A DNA stretch of 50,710 nt from Wenzhouxiangella sp. (lineage in GTDB: Bacteria; Pseudomonadota; Gammaproteobacteria; Xanthomonadales; Wenzhouxiangellaceae): NCBI GenBank assembly GCA_007134485.1, contig SLKT01000069.1, forward strand, positions 1 to 50,710, read 5' to 3'. Both the position numbers and the translations under genes were made by a program. Positions 36,694-45,677 of this stretch are shown in pieces. Each line of letters opens with the position of its first letter. Position 1 is the stretch's first letter. Below the pieces are notes generated by a model that did no database searches, had not been told where the DNA came from, and worked only from the letters and a program-made list of their open reading frames with translations.

Positions 36694-37566
36694 TTATTTC
36701 AACCGCTCAGCGATGGCCGCGCCCAGTTCGACCGGGGAGCGGACGGTGGTCACGCCGGCCTCGTCGAGGGCTTCGTACTTGGCCTCGGCCGTGCCCTTGC
36801 CGCCGGAAATGATCGCCCCGGCATGGCCCATGCGCTTGCCCGGGGGCGCCGTCACGCCGGCAATGTAGCCAACGACCGGCTTGGTGACATGATCGGCAAT
36901 GAACTCTGCAGCCTCTTCCTCGGCCGAACCACCGATCTCTCCGACCATGATCATGCCCTCGGTGTCGTCATCTTCCTGGAACAGGGCCAGGCAATCGACG
37001 AAATTCATGCCGTGAATGGGATCGCCACCAATGCCGATGCAGGTGCTCTGTCCAAGCTCGGCCTGGGTGGTCTGATAGACAGCCTCATAGGTCAGGGTAC
37101 CCGAGCGCGAGACAATTCCAACCTTGCCGGGCTTGTGAATGCGACCGGGCATGATGCCGATCTTGCATTCGCCGGGCGTGATGATGCCGGGACAATTGGG
37201 TCCGATCAGGGTGACATCGTCGTAACCTTCCAGTGCCGCCTTGACTTTCATCATGTCGAGCACCGGAATGCCCTCGGTGATGCACACGATCACGCGAATG
37301 CCGGCATCGGCCGCTTCGAGGATGGCATCGGCGGCAAATGGCGGCGGCACGAAAATCATGGAGGCATCCGCGCCGGTCTCCTCGACCGCCTCGTCCACGG
37401 TGTTGAACACCGGCAGTCCGAGGTGTTCCTGACCACCCTTGCCGGGCGTTACGCCGCCCACCAGGCGAGTCCCATAGGCAATCGCCTGCTCGGAATGAAA
37501 CGTACCCTGAGAGCCCGTGAAGCCCTGGGTGATGACCTTGGTTTTCTTGTTGACTAATACACTCAT
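36694..37566 (-). CDS. sucD: Succinyl-CoA synthetase alpha subunit
   Basis: 290 residues, the normal length. The CoA-binding N-terminus ([20 protein letters not shown]) and the phosphohistidine segment ([17 protein letters not shown]) are intact. With SucC it converts succinyl-CoA to succinate with formation of ATP or GTP. The gene begins 11 nt after sucC on the same strand, so the two are one transcriptional unit. Confidence 0.97.
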   Translation of the reverse strand: MSVLVNKKTKVITQGFTGSQGTFHSEQAIAYGTRLVGGVTPGKGGQEHLGLPVFNTVDEAVEETGADASMIFVPPPFAADAILEAADAGIRVIVCITEGIPVLDMMKVKAALEGYDDVTLIGPNCPGIITPGECKIGIMPGRIHKPGKVGIVSRSGTLTYEAVYQTTQAELGQSTCIGIGGDPIHGMNFVDCLALFQEDDDTEGMIMVGEIGGSAEEEAAEFIADHVTKPVVGYIAGVTAPPGKRMGHAGAIISGGKGTAEAKYEALDEAGVTTVRSPVELGAAIAERLK

Positions 37567-37577
37567 TGCTTGTTCCT

Positions 37578-38741
37578 TCAGGCGGCAGCGGCTTTTACGG
37601 CCTTGCTCGCGCCGTCATTGAGATCGTCGGCCGGAATGATGGCGAAGTCGCTTTCGGCAAGCAGCTTCTTGCCTTCATCCACGTTGGTGCCTTCCAGGCG
37701 CACCACGACCGGCACATCCGGATGCACGTCCTCGACGGCACTGATGATGCCCTCGGCAATCAGGTCACAGCGAACTATTCCTCCGAAAATGTTGACCAGA
37801 ATGGCCTTGACATTGTCATCGGACAGGATCAGCTTGAATGCTTCCTTGACCCGCTCAGCGTTGGTGCCGCCGCCCACGTCGAGGAAATTGGCCGGCTCGC
37901 CACCGGCCAGCTTGATGACGTCCATCGTCGCCATGGCCAGACCGGCGCCATTGACCATGCAGGCGATGTTGCCGTCGAGGGTGACGTAATTCAGTTCATG
38001 CTTGCTGGCAGCCAGCTCGGTCGGATCTTCCTGCGACTCGTCACGCATTTCGGCCAGATCCTTGTGTCGATAAAGCGCGTTGTCATCGGCATTGAGCTTG
38101 GCGTCCAGAGCCACGAGGTCACCCTTGCCGTCAATGATCAGCGGATTGACCTCGATCAGACTGATGTCCTTTTCCATGAACAGTCGATAAAGACCATCCA
38201 TGATCCGGGTCAGCTGCCTGACCTGCTTGACATTCAAGCCCATGGAGAACCCGACCTGGCGGGCCTGGTAGGGCATGAAGCCGGCGGCATTGTCGATCGC
38301 CGCGGTAATGATCTTGTCGGGTGTCTCGGCGGCGACCTTTTCGATATCAACGCCCCCGGCGGCCGAACCCATGAACACCACCGACTTGTGCGAGCGGTCG
38401 ACCAGAGCACCGAGGTACAACTCGTGCTTGATATCGGTCGCTTCGGCGACCAGCACGCTATTGACCGGCAAGGCGCGGCCGCCTGTCTGGTAGGTTTCGA
38501 TTTCCATGCCCAGCATTTTCTCGGCCTCGCTGCGAACCGCATCGAGACTGCTTACCAGCTTGACGCCTCCGGCCTTGCCTCGCCCACCGGCATGCACCTG
38601 GGCCTTGATGACCCACTGACCACCGCCCAGTTTTTCGGCGGCCTTGACAGCCTCGTCGGCAGTCGTCGCCAGCTCTCCGGCCGGCACGGGAATGCCATAC
38701 TGCTCGAACAGCTCCTTGGCCTGATACTCATGAAAATTCAT
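37578..38741 (-). CDS. sucC: Succinyl-CoA synthetase beta subunit
   Basis: 387 residues with the ATP-grasp layout: [20 protein letters not shown], the nucleotide-site [16 protein letters not shown], the metal/phosphate segment [13 protein letters not shown] and the C-terminal [18 protein letters not shown]. It is the first gene of the sucC-sucD(-nadE) unit. The 2-oxoglutarate dehydrogenase genes that often precede it are not adjacent; the divergent neighbour is pilS. Confidence 0.97.
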   Translation of the reverse strand: MNFHEYQAKELFEQYGIPVPAGELATTADEAVKAAEKLGGGQWVIKAQVHAGGRGKAGGVKLVSSLDAVRSEAEKMLGMEIETYQTGGRALPVNSVLVAEATDIKHELYLGALVDRSHKSVVFMGSAAGGVDIEKVAAETPDKIITAAIDNAAGFMPYQARQVGFSMGLNVKQVRQLTRIMDGLYRLFMEKDISLIEVNPLIIDGKGDLVALDAKLNADDNALYRHKDLAEMRDESQEDPTELAASKHELNYVTLDGNIACMVNGAGLAMATMDVIKLAGGEPANFLDVGGGTNAERVKEAFKLILSDDNVKAILVNIFGGIVRCDLIAEGIISAVEDVHPDVPVVVRLEGTNVDEGKKLLAESDFAIIPADDLNDGASKAVKAAAA

Positions 38742-38852
38742 TTCGATTGATCCCTGAAAAAGGTTTTTAAGACTTGAATCTGTAGTCGAGTGCGGCAGGT
38801 CAGGGCCGGCGAATCACTCGCAACCGGCGTATCCTGGATCAGATACCAGCAA

Positions 38853-38880
38853 TTATCAAACCGCAATTTCGCAGTATACT
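38853..38880. promoter_or_regulatory. Putative promoter upstream of pilSR with palindromic -10
   Basis: TTATCA (38853-38858) and TATACT (38875-38880) are spaced by 16 nt on the + strand. The -10 sits in the perfect palindrome AGTATACT (38873-38880), so the minus strand also reads TATACT (38878-38873) facing sucC. The surrounding 242-nt gap between sucC and pilS contains otherwise only the small ORF listed separately. Confidence 0.45.
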
Positions 38881-38901
38881 AGGATTCAGGGGCCAATAAG
38901 C

Positions 38902-38982
38902 ATGGATGAGGATACCGAACAGTGTCGATGCTGCCTGACAATCAGGGTGCCCGGCTGCATGAGCGGCGAAGTCGGAGGCTGA
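38902..38982 (+). CDS. Possible 26-residue Cys-rich leader ORF before pilS
   Basis: An ATG at 38902 opens a 26-codon frame ending TGA at 38982, one nucleotide before the pilS TTG start. The peptide contains CRCC and a further Cys (QCRCCLTIRVPGC), and the pilS ribosome site (GGAGG) lies within its last codons. It could be a translational coupling or leader peptide, or mere chance. No ribosome site of its own is evident. Confidence 0.3.
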   Translation: MDEDTEQCRCCLTIRVPGCMSGEVGG

Positions 38983-38983
38983 T

Positions 38984-40618
38984 TTGAGTTCCAAGACCTC
39001 GCTGGTTGCCGACGACCATATCGTCCGGCGGGCACTTCATTACCTGAACGGGTTCCGGATCGTGCTGGCGCCGGTCTTGTTGGTGCTTTCATTCAGCCCG
39101 CTTGCCGATAACCTCGTTCCGGCCTACAAGACTTTTCTGGCGCAGGCGGCAGCCCTGACCTACCTGGGCGCGGCCATCACCTTTGTGGTGATCCATCTGC
39201 GCAAGTCCATCGCCGCCCAGGAACTGGCCTCTTTCTCGCTGGCCACCGATCTGATCATCCTCAGCGTCATCCTGCATTGTTTCGGCGGCATCGAAAGCGG
39301 TCTGGTCATCCTGCTTTTGTTCACCGTCGGCATTGCCGGGCTGCTGCTGACACTGCGCACTGCCTTGCTGTTCGCCAGCATCGTGACCATCGGGTTGCTT
39401 ATCGATGCCAGCGTGGCCGCCCGCGGCATGCCATCCGGGTCAATGGCTGTCCAGGCGGGCCTGTATGGAATCGCCGCCTTCGTGACCGCCCTGGGCTGCT
39501 GGCTGCTTGGGCGCTGGGGGCGGGAATACCAGCTACTGGCCGAACGGCGTGGCGTGGATCTAGCCAGTCTCGAGCAGATCAACGAGCTGATCATTCACCG
39601 CATGCGCTCCGGGGTGCTGGTGGTCGATGCGGACAACCGGATCCGCCAGACCAATGAGGCGGCCTGGTATCTGCTCGGCAATCCGCCGGTCAATGAGCGC
39701 AACCTTAAAGTCATATCGCCACCGCTGACCGAGCGCCTGGAACGCTGGCGCAAGACCGGCAAGACCGAGGACGAAGGATTGCTGCTCCAGGCCACCCAGG
39801 TGGCGGTCGTGCCGAGAATGTTGACGATGCCCGGCCTCAACAACGAGGCCACCCTGATCTTTCTGGAAGACACCTCGGTGATCAGTCGCCGGGCACGCGA
39901 CCTGGCCCAGGCATCGCTGGCGCGATTGTCGGCATCCATCGCCCATGAAATCCGCAACCCTCTCGGAGCACTGTCTCACGCGGCTCAGCTTCTTGGAGAG
40001 TCCGAGGATCTCACGCCGCCTGACAAGAAACTGGTCAACATGGTCCTCAATCATTCGGCCCGAATGAATGACATCGTGGAGAACGTCCTCAAGCTTTCGC
40101 GCCGCGAACGCGCCCGTGTCGAGCCGGTCAACCTGGTCACCTGGACCAAGCGCCTGGCCAATGAGTTCCGGCGATATCACAAGTTGCCGGATGACCAGGT
40201 GCGCCTGGAAGTTCCTTCGGCCGCCATCATGGTGCTGATCGATCCCGGCCAGCTGACCCAGGCCGTCTGGAACCTGATGGAGAATGCCCTCAAGCATGCT
40301 CGTGTCGATGATCAGCTACCGGTCATCACGTTGCGCGTCAGCCCGATTCGCGGGCATCGAGAGATGGCGCTGGATATCATCGACAATGGACCGGGAATTC
40401 CGCTGGAAAAACGCTCCCAGGTGTTCGAGCCTTTTTTCACCACTCACAAGCAGGGCTCCGGACTGGGTCTTTACATTGCCCGTCAGCTTTGCGACGCCAA
40501 TCAGGCGCCTCTGGAATACGTGCAAGTGCCCAATGCCGGCGCCTGTTTCAGGATCCTGTTGCGACGGCCGGAATCAGATACCCGAACCCAGGCCACTGCG
40601 AAAGGAGCCACGGCCTGA
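38984..40618 (+). CDS. pilS: Type IV pilus sensor histidine kinase PilS
   Basis: 544 residues. About six N-terminal transmembrane helices (residues about 20-185) are followed by a PAS-like segment (MRSGVLVVDADNRIRQTNEA). Next is the dimerisation/phosphoacceptor helix with His321 (SIAHEIRNPLGALSHAAQLL) and an HATPase domain (NLMENALKHAR; DNGPGIP; GSGLGLYIAR). PilS phosphorylates PilR to control sigma-54-dependent pilin transcription. The TTG start at 38984 has GGAGG at 38974-38978 and no better ATG nearby. pilR follows after 39 nt. Confidence 0.92.
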   Translation: MSSKTSLVADDHIVRRALHYLNGFRIVLAPVLLVLSFSPLADNLVPAYKTFLAQAAALTYLGAAITFVVIHLRKSIAAQELASFSLATDLIILSVILHCFGGIESGLVILLLFTVGIAGLLLTLRTALLFASIVTIGLLIDASVAARGMPSGSMAVQAGLYGIAAFVTALGCWLLGRWGREYQLLAERRGVDLASLEQINELIIHRMRSGVLVVDADNRIRQTNEAAWYLLGNPPVNERNLKVISPPLTERLERWRKTGKTEDEGLLLQATQVAVVPRMLTMPGLNNEATLIFLEDTSVISRRARDLAQASLARLSASIAHEIRNPLGALSHAAQLLGESEDLTPPDKKLVNMVLNHSARMNDIVENVLKLSRRERARVEPVNLVTWTKRLANEFRRYHKLPDDQVRLEVPSAAIMVLIDPGQLTQAVWNLMENALKHARVDDQLPVITLRVSPIRGHREMALDIIDNGPGIPLEKRSQVFEPFFTTHKQGSGLGLYIARQLCDANQAPLEYVQVPNAGACFRILLRRPESDTRTQATAKGATA

Positions 40619-40657
40619 TACGATTCAGTCAGGATGTGCCCAACAAAGAGATGTTGA

Positions 40658-42085
40658 ATGAGCCAGATGCGTGCCTTGGTTGTCGACGATGAACCGGACC
40701 TGCGAGAACTGCTGGACATCACGCTGAGTCGAATGGGGCTTGATGTGGTGACGGCTGAGGATCTGTCGAGTGCACGGCGCTGTCTGACCGAAGATCCGGA
40801 TTTCGCCCTGTGCCTGACCGACATGCGTCTACCGGACGGCAATGGACTGGCCCTGATCAAGGAAATCAGTCGCGATCATGAACAGATTCCGGTCGCCATG
40901 ATTACCGCCTATGGGAAGGTCGACGACGCAGTGACCGCGCTCAAGTACGGGGCATTCGATTTCGTATCCAAGCCGGTGGACCTGGAGGTGCTGAGGAACC
41001 TGGTTCGGACAGCATTGAAACTGCGCCAGGATGATGAAGAAAAGGCGGCGCCGGCCAAGGTTTCGGGTGACAGGAAAGCACCTCCGACTTCTGCCGATCA
41101 GCGCGCAGAAGAAAAACCCGGCGATGAAAAGTCATTACTGCTCAACCGTCTGATCGGTGAATCAGACGCCATTCAACGGGTTCGTCAAACCATTACCAAG
41201 CTGGCGCGAAGCCAGGCGCCGGTACTGATCAGTGGGGATTCCGGGACCGGGAAGGAACTGGCTGCCCGGTTGATTCATGATCTCGGGCCACGAGCCGAGC
41301 AACCATTCGTAGCCGTCAACTGCGGCGCGATTCCGTCGGAACTGATGGAAAGTGAGTTCTTCGGTCACATCAAGGGCAGCTTTACCGGCGCCGATGCCGA
41401 CAAGGAAGGGCTATTTCAGGCCGCCCAGGGCGGGACACTGTTTCTCGATGAAGTGGCCGACCTGCCCCTGCCCATGCAGGTCAAGCTGTTGCGAGTGATT
41501 CAGGAAAAGACCGTGCGCCCCATCGGTGGACGCAGCGAGACCCGGATCGATGTGCGCATTCTCTCGGCCAGTCACAAGGCGCTCAAGCCGCTGGTCGAAG
41601 CCGGCGATTTCAGGAATGATCTCTATTACAGGCTCAATGTCATCGAGTTGCACATGCCCTCGCTGAATGAACGTCGCAGTGACATCCGGATTCTGGCCGA
41701 GCATTTTCTCGAATCCATTGGGGAGCAATGGGGCGAGCCACCCCGCAACCTCGGCAAGGATGCCATCAATGCGCTTACCGAACACAATTTCTCCGGCAAC
41801 GTGCGCGAACTGGTCAATATCCTGCAACGAGCCGTGACGTTGTGCGAGGGTGATGAAATCACCCGAGAAGACCTGAGCCTGGATGCCGAGTCCATGCCGG
41901 CAGAAGGCAGCTTCGGCGAGCGACCGGATGACCGCAGCCTGGATGATTATATCGAGGAAGTCGAAAAACGGATTCTCGAGAACGCCCTGCGCGAGGCCCG
42001 GTACAACAAGACCGAAGCCGCTCGCCAGCTCGGAATCACCTTTCGCTCGTTGCGCTACAAGCTCAAGAAATACGACATTGAATGA
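40658..42085 (+). CDS. pilR: Sigma-54-dependent response regulator PilR
   Basis: 475 residues. The receiver domain has phosphoacceptor Asp55 (LCLTDMRLPDGNG) and Lys in VSKPVD. The AAA+ domain has Walker A GDSGTGKE, Walker B GGTLFLDEVADL and the sigma-54 loop in the GSFTGA form. The Fis-type helix-turn-helix at the end reads NKTEAARQLGITFRSLRYKL. It activates pilA-type promoters with sigma-54 RNA polymerase. Only 6 nt separate its stop from that of the opposite-strand gene. Confidence 0.94.
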   Translation: MSQMRALVVDDEPDLRELLDITLSRMGLDVVTAEDLSSARRCLTEDPDFALCLTDMRLPDGNGLALIKEISRDHEQIPVAMITAYGKVDDAVTALKYGAFDFVSKPVDLEVLRNLVRTALKLRQDDEEKAAPAKVSGDRKAPPTSADQRAEEKPGDEKSLLLNRLIGESDAIQRVRQTITKLARSQAPVLISGDSGTGKELAARLIHDLGPRAEQPFVAVNCGAIPSELMESEFFGHIKGSFTGADADKEGLFQAAQGGTLFLDEVADLPLPMQVKLLRVIQEKTVRPIGGRSETRIDVRILSASHKALKPLVEAGDFRNDLYYRLNVIELHMPSLNERRSDIRILAEHFLESIGEQWGEPPRNLGKDAINALTEHNFSGNVRELVNILQRAVTLCEGDEITREDLSLDAESMPAEGSFGERPDDRSLDDYIEEVEKRILENALREARYNKTEAARQLGITFRSLRYKLKKYDIE

Positions 42086-42091
42086 ACCCGA

Positions 42092-42442
42092 TCATATGAA
42101 AGCATCTCGGAAGAGTCGGTCGAATGCGCACTCCAGCTGACCGGTTTCGCTGCTCATGACCAGCCGGAAAGGCTGAGAGGTAAAATCGAACACCACATCA
42201 CCGTTCAGGGCATGGTGTTCGTCGCCCAGACGGACCGTCAGGCCATCACCGGGTTGTGAAACATCCTCGCCGGTGCAAGCGAGCCCGTCATCGAACTGCA
42301 GCTCGACAACGCCGCTGCCAAAAATGTATTCGATGCTGACCGGACGCTGCTGAGGCTGATCGTTGAGGATCAGAATCACATCGGCCCGGGTCGAGGACAC
42401 AATCGAGAGAAAAAAGACCGTCATCAGTAAACGAGTTTTCAT
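42092..42442 (-). CDS. Small secreted protein of unknown function
   Basis: About 116 residues from the ATG at 42442, starting with a clear signal peptide (MKTRLLMTVFFLSIVSSTRA). A TTG at 42463 is an alternative. The mature part is beta-rich with two cysteines (LACTGED; QLECAFD), which could form a disulfide. It ends in DRLFRDAFI, which resembles the D-x-[IL]-F-x-D-x-F motif of the two beta-helix proteins in this window. I recognise no family. It is convergent with pilR and divergent from egtB across an A/T-rich gap. Confidence 0.6.
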   Translation of the reverse strand: MKTRLLMTVFFLSIVSSTRADVILILNDQPQQRPVSIEYIFGSGVVELQFDDGLACTGEDVSQPGDGLTVRLGDEHHALNGDVVFDFTSQPFRLVMSSETGQLECAFDRLFRDAFI

Positions 42443-42479
42443 AAGTGTGCGCTTCCATGTCAATTGAAGACACCCCTCT

Positions 42480-42575
42480 CAATGAAAATATATCATTGAA
42501 AACATTAATTTAGGATTAGTTTTTAACTAATTTTCTAGACCGTGAGAGACACCCGTCACATTCTCGTGCGATAAT
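42480..42575. promoter_or_regulatory. A/T-rich divergent regulatory region with two palindromes before egtB
   Basis: Two short palindromes lie in an unusually A/T-rich patch: CAATGA/TCATTG with a 7-nt centre (42480-42498) and ATTAGTT/AACTAAT with a 3-nt centre (42515-42531). A -10-like GATAAT lies at 42570-42575, with GAGACA (42546-42551) 18 nt upstream facing egtB. The palindromes could be operator sites for the divergent egtB and 42092-42442 genes. Confidence 0.35.
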
Positions 42576-42630
42576 TGAGTTCTGCCCGGTCACGGGCGCA
42601 CCTTCCGACACACAAAAGAACTTGTTGCTC

Positions 42631-43959
42631 ATGTCCAGCACACTTTCCGAGAGCCCGCGCGCGCTCGAAACGCCATCGATCAATCAGCACGCCTGGGATG
42701 ACATGACTCCGGAGCTGCTTGCTGATTGCTACCGGACAGTACGCGGCGACACCGAATCGCTCGCCTCCGGCCTGTCAGCCGAGGATCAGAACCTGCAGTC
42801 CATGCCGGAAGCCAGTCCGGTCAAGTGGCACCGGGCACACACCTCCTGGTTTTTTGAAACCTTTGTCCTGACACCGACTGTGGCCACTTACCAGCCATTC
42901 GATCCGGATTTCGCCTATCTGTACAACTCTTACTACAACGGGATTGGAGACCAGTTCCCGCGCGCTCAACGTGGCCTGATATCACGTCCCGATTGCGCGC
43001 AGATCGGAGAGTACCGCGAGCATGTCGACCAGGCCATGACGCAGTTCCTGGATGGCCTGGATCGTGCCCAGGCACGAAAAATCGCTCCATTGATCGCATT
43101 GGGACTCAACCATGAGCAACAACACCAGGAGCTCCTGATCACCGATCTGAAGCATGCCTTCAGTCACAACCCTGGCTTGCCCGGCCTGGCCGGACCGGCC
43201 GCACCGGAAAATCGCCCAGGCCCGATCGACTGGATCGAGATTCAAGGCGGCCTGGTCCAAATCGGCAGCGAGGATGATTATTTCTGTTTCGATAATGAAA
43301 CACCGCGCCATCCGGTTCATACAGGTGATTTCCACATCGCCAGCCGGCCGGTCAATTGCGGTGAATTTCTGGAGTTCATCGAAGATGATGGCTATCAGCG
43401 ACCCGAATTCTGGCTGGCCGACGGCTGGGACTGGGTACGCCGAGAAGGCATCCGGGCGCCACTCTACTGGCTCGCCGACAGCGACGGTCGCTGGCAATCC
43501 GTCTACACTGCAGGTGGCGAGCGTGACCTGGACCCATACGAGCCCGTCTGCCACATCAGTTTCTACGAGGCCTTCGCCTACGCCCAGTGGGCGCAAGCCC
43601 GCCTGCCCACGGAGGCCGAATGGGAGATCGCGGCCATGCGCCACCCCGGCCACGGGCACTTTGCCGACAGCGGCCGATTTCACCCCGGTGCAAGCACTGA
43701 CTCGGCGGCCATTACCGGCATGTTCGGCAATTTGTGGGAGTGGACCGGATCGAGTTATGCCCCCTACCCGGGATTCCGGCCGGCCAAGGGCGCGGTTGGC
43801 GAATACAACGGCAAGTTCATGGCCAACCAGATGGTGCTCAGAGGTGGCAGTTGCGCCACTGCGGCGGGTCACATTCGACCGGGCTATCGCAATTTCTTCT
43901 ATCCGCCCGATCGTTGGCAATTCACCGGGCTGCGACTTGCACGGGATGCCGGAAGATGA
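42631..43959 (+). CDS. egtB: Ergothioneine biosynthesis sulfoxide synthase EgtB
   Basis: About 442 residues. The N-terminal DinB-like domain holds the iron ligands: His67 (KWHRAHTSWFFE) and His161/His165 (NHEQQHQE). The C-terminal formylglycine-generating-enzyme-like domain is typical (GNLWEWTGSSY; LRGGSC; GYRNFF). EgtB joins trimethylhistidine to a thiol donor (gamma-glutamylcysteine or cysteine) as a sulfoxide, using non-haem iron and oxygen. ATG 42631 is preferred to an in-frame TTG at 42622. The stop overlaps egtD by 4 nt (ATGA). Confidence 0.94.
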   Translation: MSSTLSESPRALETPSINQHAWDDMTPELLADCYRTVRGDTESLASGLSAEDQNLQSMPEASPVKWHRAHTSWFFETFVLTPTVATYQPFDPDFAYLYNSYYNGIGDQFPRAQRGLISRPDCAQIGEYREHVDQAMTQFLDGLDRAQARKIAPLIALGLNHEQQHQELLITDLKHAFSHNPGLPGLAGPAAPENRPGPIDWIEIQGGLVQIGSEDDYFCFDNETPRHPVHTGDFHIASRPVNCGEFLEFIEDDGYQRPEFWLADGWDWVRREGIRAPLYWLADSDGRWQSVYTAGGERDLDPYEPVCHISFYEAFAYAQWAQARLPTEAEWEIAAMRHPGHGHFADSGRFHPGASTDSAAITGMFGNLWEWTGSSYAPYPGFRPAKGAVGEYNGKFMANQMVLRGGSCATAAGHIRPGYRNFFYPPDRWQFTGLRLARDAGR

Positions 43960-44903
43960 GCGACAACGAAGAGAAGCGACTGTTCATGGACGAGGTGATT
44001 GCCGGTCTTTCGGCCACACCAGCCACCCTGCCGTGCAAGTACCTCTATGACGCAAAAGGTTCCGAGTTGTTCGAGGCCATCTGCGCCACGTCCGACTACT
44101 ATGTCACGCGTGCCGACCTGGCATTGCACGAAGCCCACATAGACGAGATCAGCCGGCGGATTGGGCCCAACGCCCACATCATCGAGTTCGGCTCGGGTGC
44201 TGGCGTCAAGACCCACACGCTGCTCGCCGGGCTTGACCATCCCCGCGCCTACACTCCAATCGAGATTTCGAGCAGCGCCCTGGAGGCCTCGGTTCGCGAG
44301 CTCGAAGCCGCCTTCCCGGCCATCGACATCCGCCCGCTGCAGGCCGACTACACCCAGCAGATCGACGCCCGATTCCTGGCTCTCGATCCACCAGCCAACC
44401 GTCGCATCGTTTATTTTCCGGGCTCGACCATAGGAAACTTCGAACGCGATGAGGCGCGCGAATTTCTCAAGCGCATGAGGAATATTGCCGGTCACGACGG
44501 CGCCCTGCTCATAGGCGTCGATCTACTCAAGCCAGTCGAGCGACTATTGAGTGCCTACGATGACCAGGACAATCTGACCGCTCGATTCAATCTCAACCTT
44601 CTCGAACATATCCAGCGGGTACTCAAGGCCGATATCCAGATCGATGCGTTTCGTCACGAGGCTCGTTTCAACCCGACGCTGAGCCGAGTCGAGATGCATC
44701 TGGTGGCGACACGCCCGACAACCATCGACTTGAACGGTCGGACCTTCGAATTCGACACCGGTCAATCAATTCACACCGAAAACAGCCACAAATACTCGAT
44801 CGACAGCTTTCGACAACTGGCCGCCGAGGCCGGACTGGACTCAAGCCAGGCCTGGACCGATCCGCAGGGACTGTTCAGCATGCACTGGCTTGAATCCGCT
44901 TGA
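43956..44903 (+). CDS. egtD: L-histidine N-alpha-methyltransferase EgtD
   Basis: 315 residues of the EgtD/Methyltransf_33 family. Family segments are YLYDAKGSELFEAICATSDY, the SAM-binding IIEFGSGAGVKTHTLL, YFPGSTIGNFERDEA and VEMHLVA. It trimethylates histidine to hercynine, the first step of ergothioneine synthesis, so with egtB it gives the core of the pathway. No egtA, egtC or egtE gene is in the window. The ATG at 43956 gives a 4-nt overlap with egtB. Its stop lies 3 nt from that of the convergent gene. Confidence 0.95.
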   Translation: MSDNEEKRLFMDEVIAGLSATPATLPCKYLYDAKGSELFEAICATSDYYVTRADLALHEAHIDEISRRIGPNAHIIEFGSGAGVKTHTLLAGLDHPRAYTPIEISSSALEASVRELEAAFPAIDIRPLQADYTQQIDARFLALDPPANRRIVYFPGSTIGNFERDEAREFLKRMRNIAGHDGALLIGVDLLKPVERLLSAYDDQDNLTARFNLNLLEHIQRVLKADIQIDAFRHEARFNPTLSRVEMHLVATRPTTIDLNGRTFEFDTGQSIHTENSHKYSIDSFRQLAAEAGLDSSQAWTDPQGLFSMHWLESA

Positions 44904-44906
44904 CTG

Positions 44907-45467
44907 TCAGTCTTCCCAGCCCCACGGCGCCTCGGGTGCCTCGACGGTTTCGGTCAGGTCGAAATCAACCTGGAAAACCCTCGGCGTACCCAGACGCCAG
45001 AGTCCATAGGTGAACTTTTCGTCGGGAAATACACGCATCACCCAGACATTGGAAAATGCTTCCTCGATGACCTGACGCGTCTGCTCATCGGCTGGAAAGT
45101 ACTGCTCATTGGTTCGCCCCTCGTTGGTCGAGGTCCCGCCATACATGGTGACTTCCTCAGGACTGCCATCCTCGTAGCGATGGTCGTGCTTGAGCTCGAT
45201 ACGATCATCTTTTCGGGTCAGCACCCAGGTGCGAGACAGGTTGTCTCCAACCACGAACGGAATTCGAATGCGTTCTTCGCCGCAGTCACGCACATGCATG
45301 ACCAGGCGCTGATCGACAAAGCCAGTCTCGCCTTCCGGATGAGTGATCAGCTCGCCCTCATAGGCGTTGCCGCACAGCTCGAGGAGGTTATCCCAGTATT
45401 CATCGGCCGGACTGGCCAATGCGACCATCGGAATCAACAGAACGGATGACAACCACAATACGCGCAT
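44907..45467 (-). CDS. Secreted protein consisting of the binding protein's C-terminal domain
   Basis: 186 residues. A signal peptide (MRVLWLSSVLLIPMVALAS) is followed by a single domain homologous to residues about 391-562 of the periplasmic binding protein at 4739-6427. Shared stretches include LVMHVRDCGEERIRIPF, GDNLSRTWVLT, LKHDHRYEDG, YGG, YFPADEQT and the terminal PWGWED. Conserved Cys, His, Asp and Trp residues suggest a ligand or metal site, but the function is unknown. GAGG about 9 nt upstream supports the ATG at 45467; an in-frame start at 45542 lacks a signal sequence. The 210-nt gap from 45468 to mdh has no other supportable gene. Confidence 0.8.
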   Translation of the reverse strand: MRVLWLSSVLLIPMVALASPADEYWDNLLELCGNAYEGELITHPEGETGFVDQRLVMHVRDCGEERIRIPFVVGDNLSRTWVLTRKDDRIELKHDHRYEDGSPEEVTMYGGTSTNEGRTNEQYFPADEQTRQVIEEAFSNVWVMRVFPDEKFTYGLWRLGTPRVFQVDFDLTETVEAPEAPWGWED

Positions 45468-45677
45468 TTTTTCTACCTCGGAATGATCGAAGGCTGGACA
45501 TCGTAGCCGAGTCGTGTCGGACTCACAAGTGCGACCGCTCACTTGCTTCCCTCGGGCAGAGTATCGAAGCGGATCTCAGGAAAAACTGCGAGAAACTTGC
45601 CTGGTACCCAATCGCCCCGTAGTAAGCGTTAAAATTGTGAGTCCAGCTTTCATGCAGTCCAACCTCGGAGATTACAG

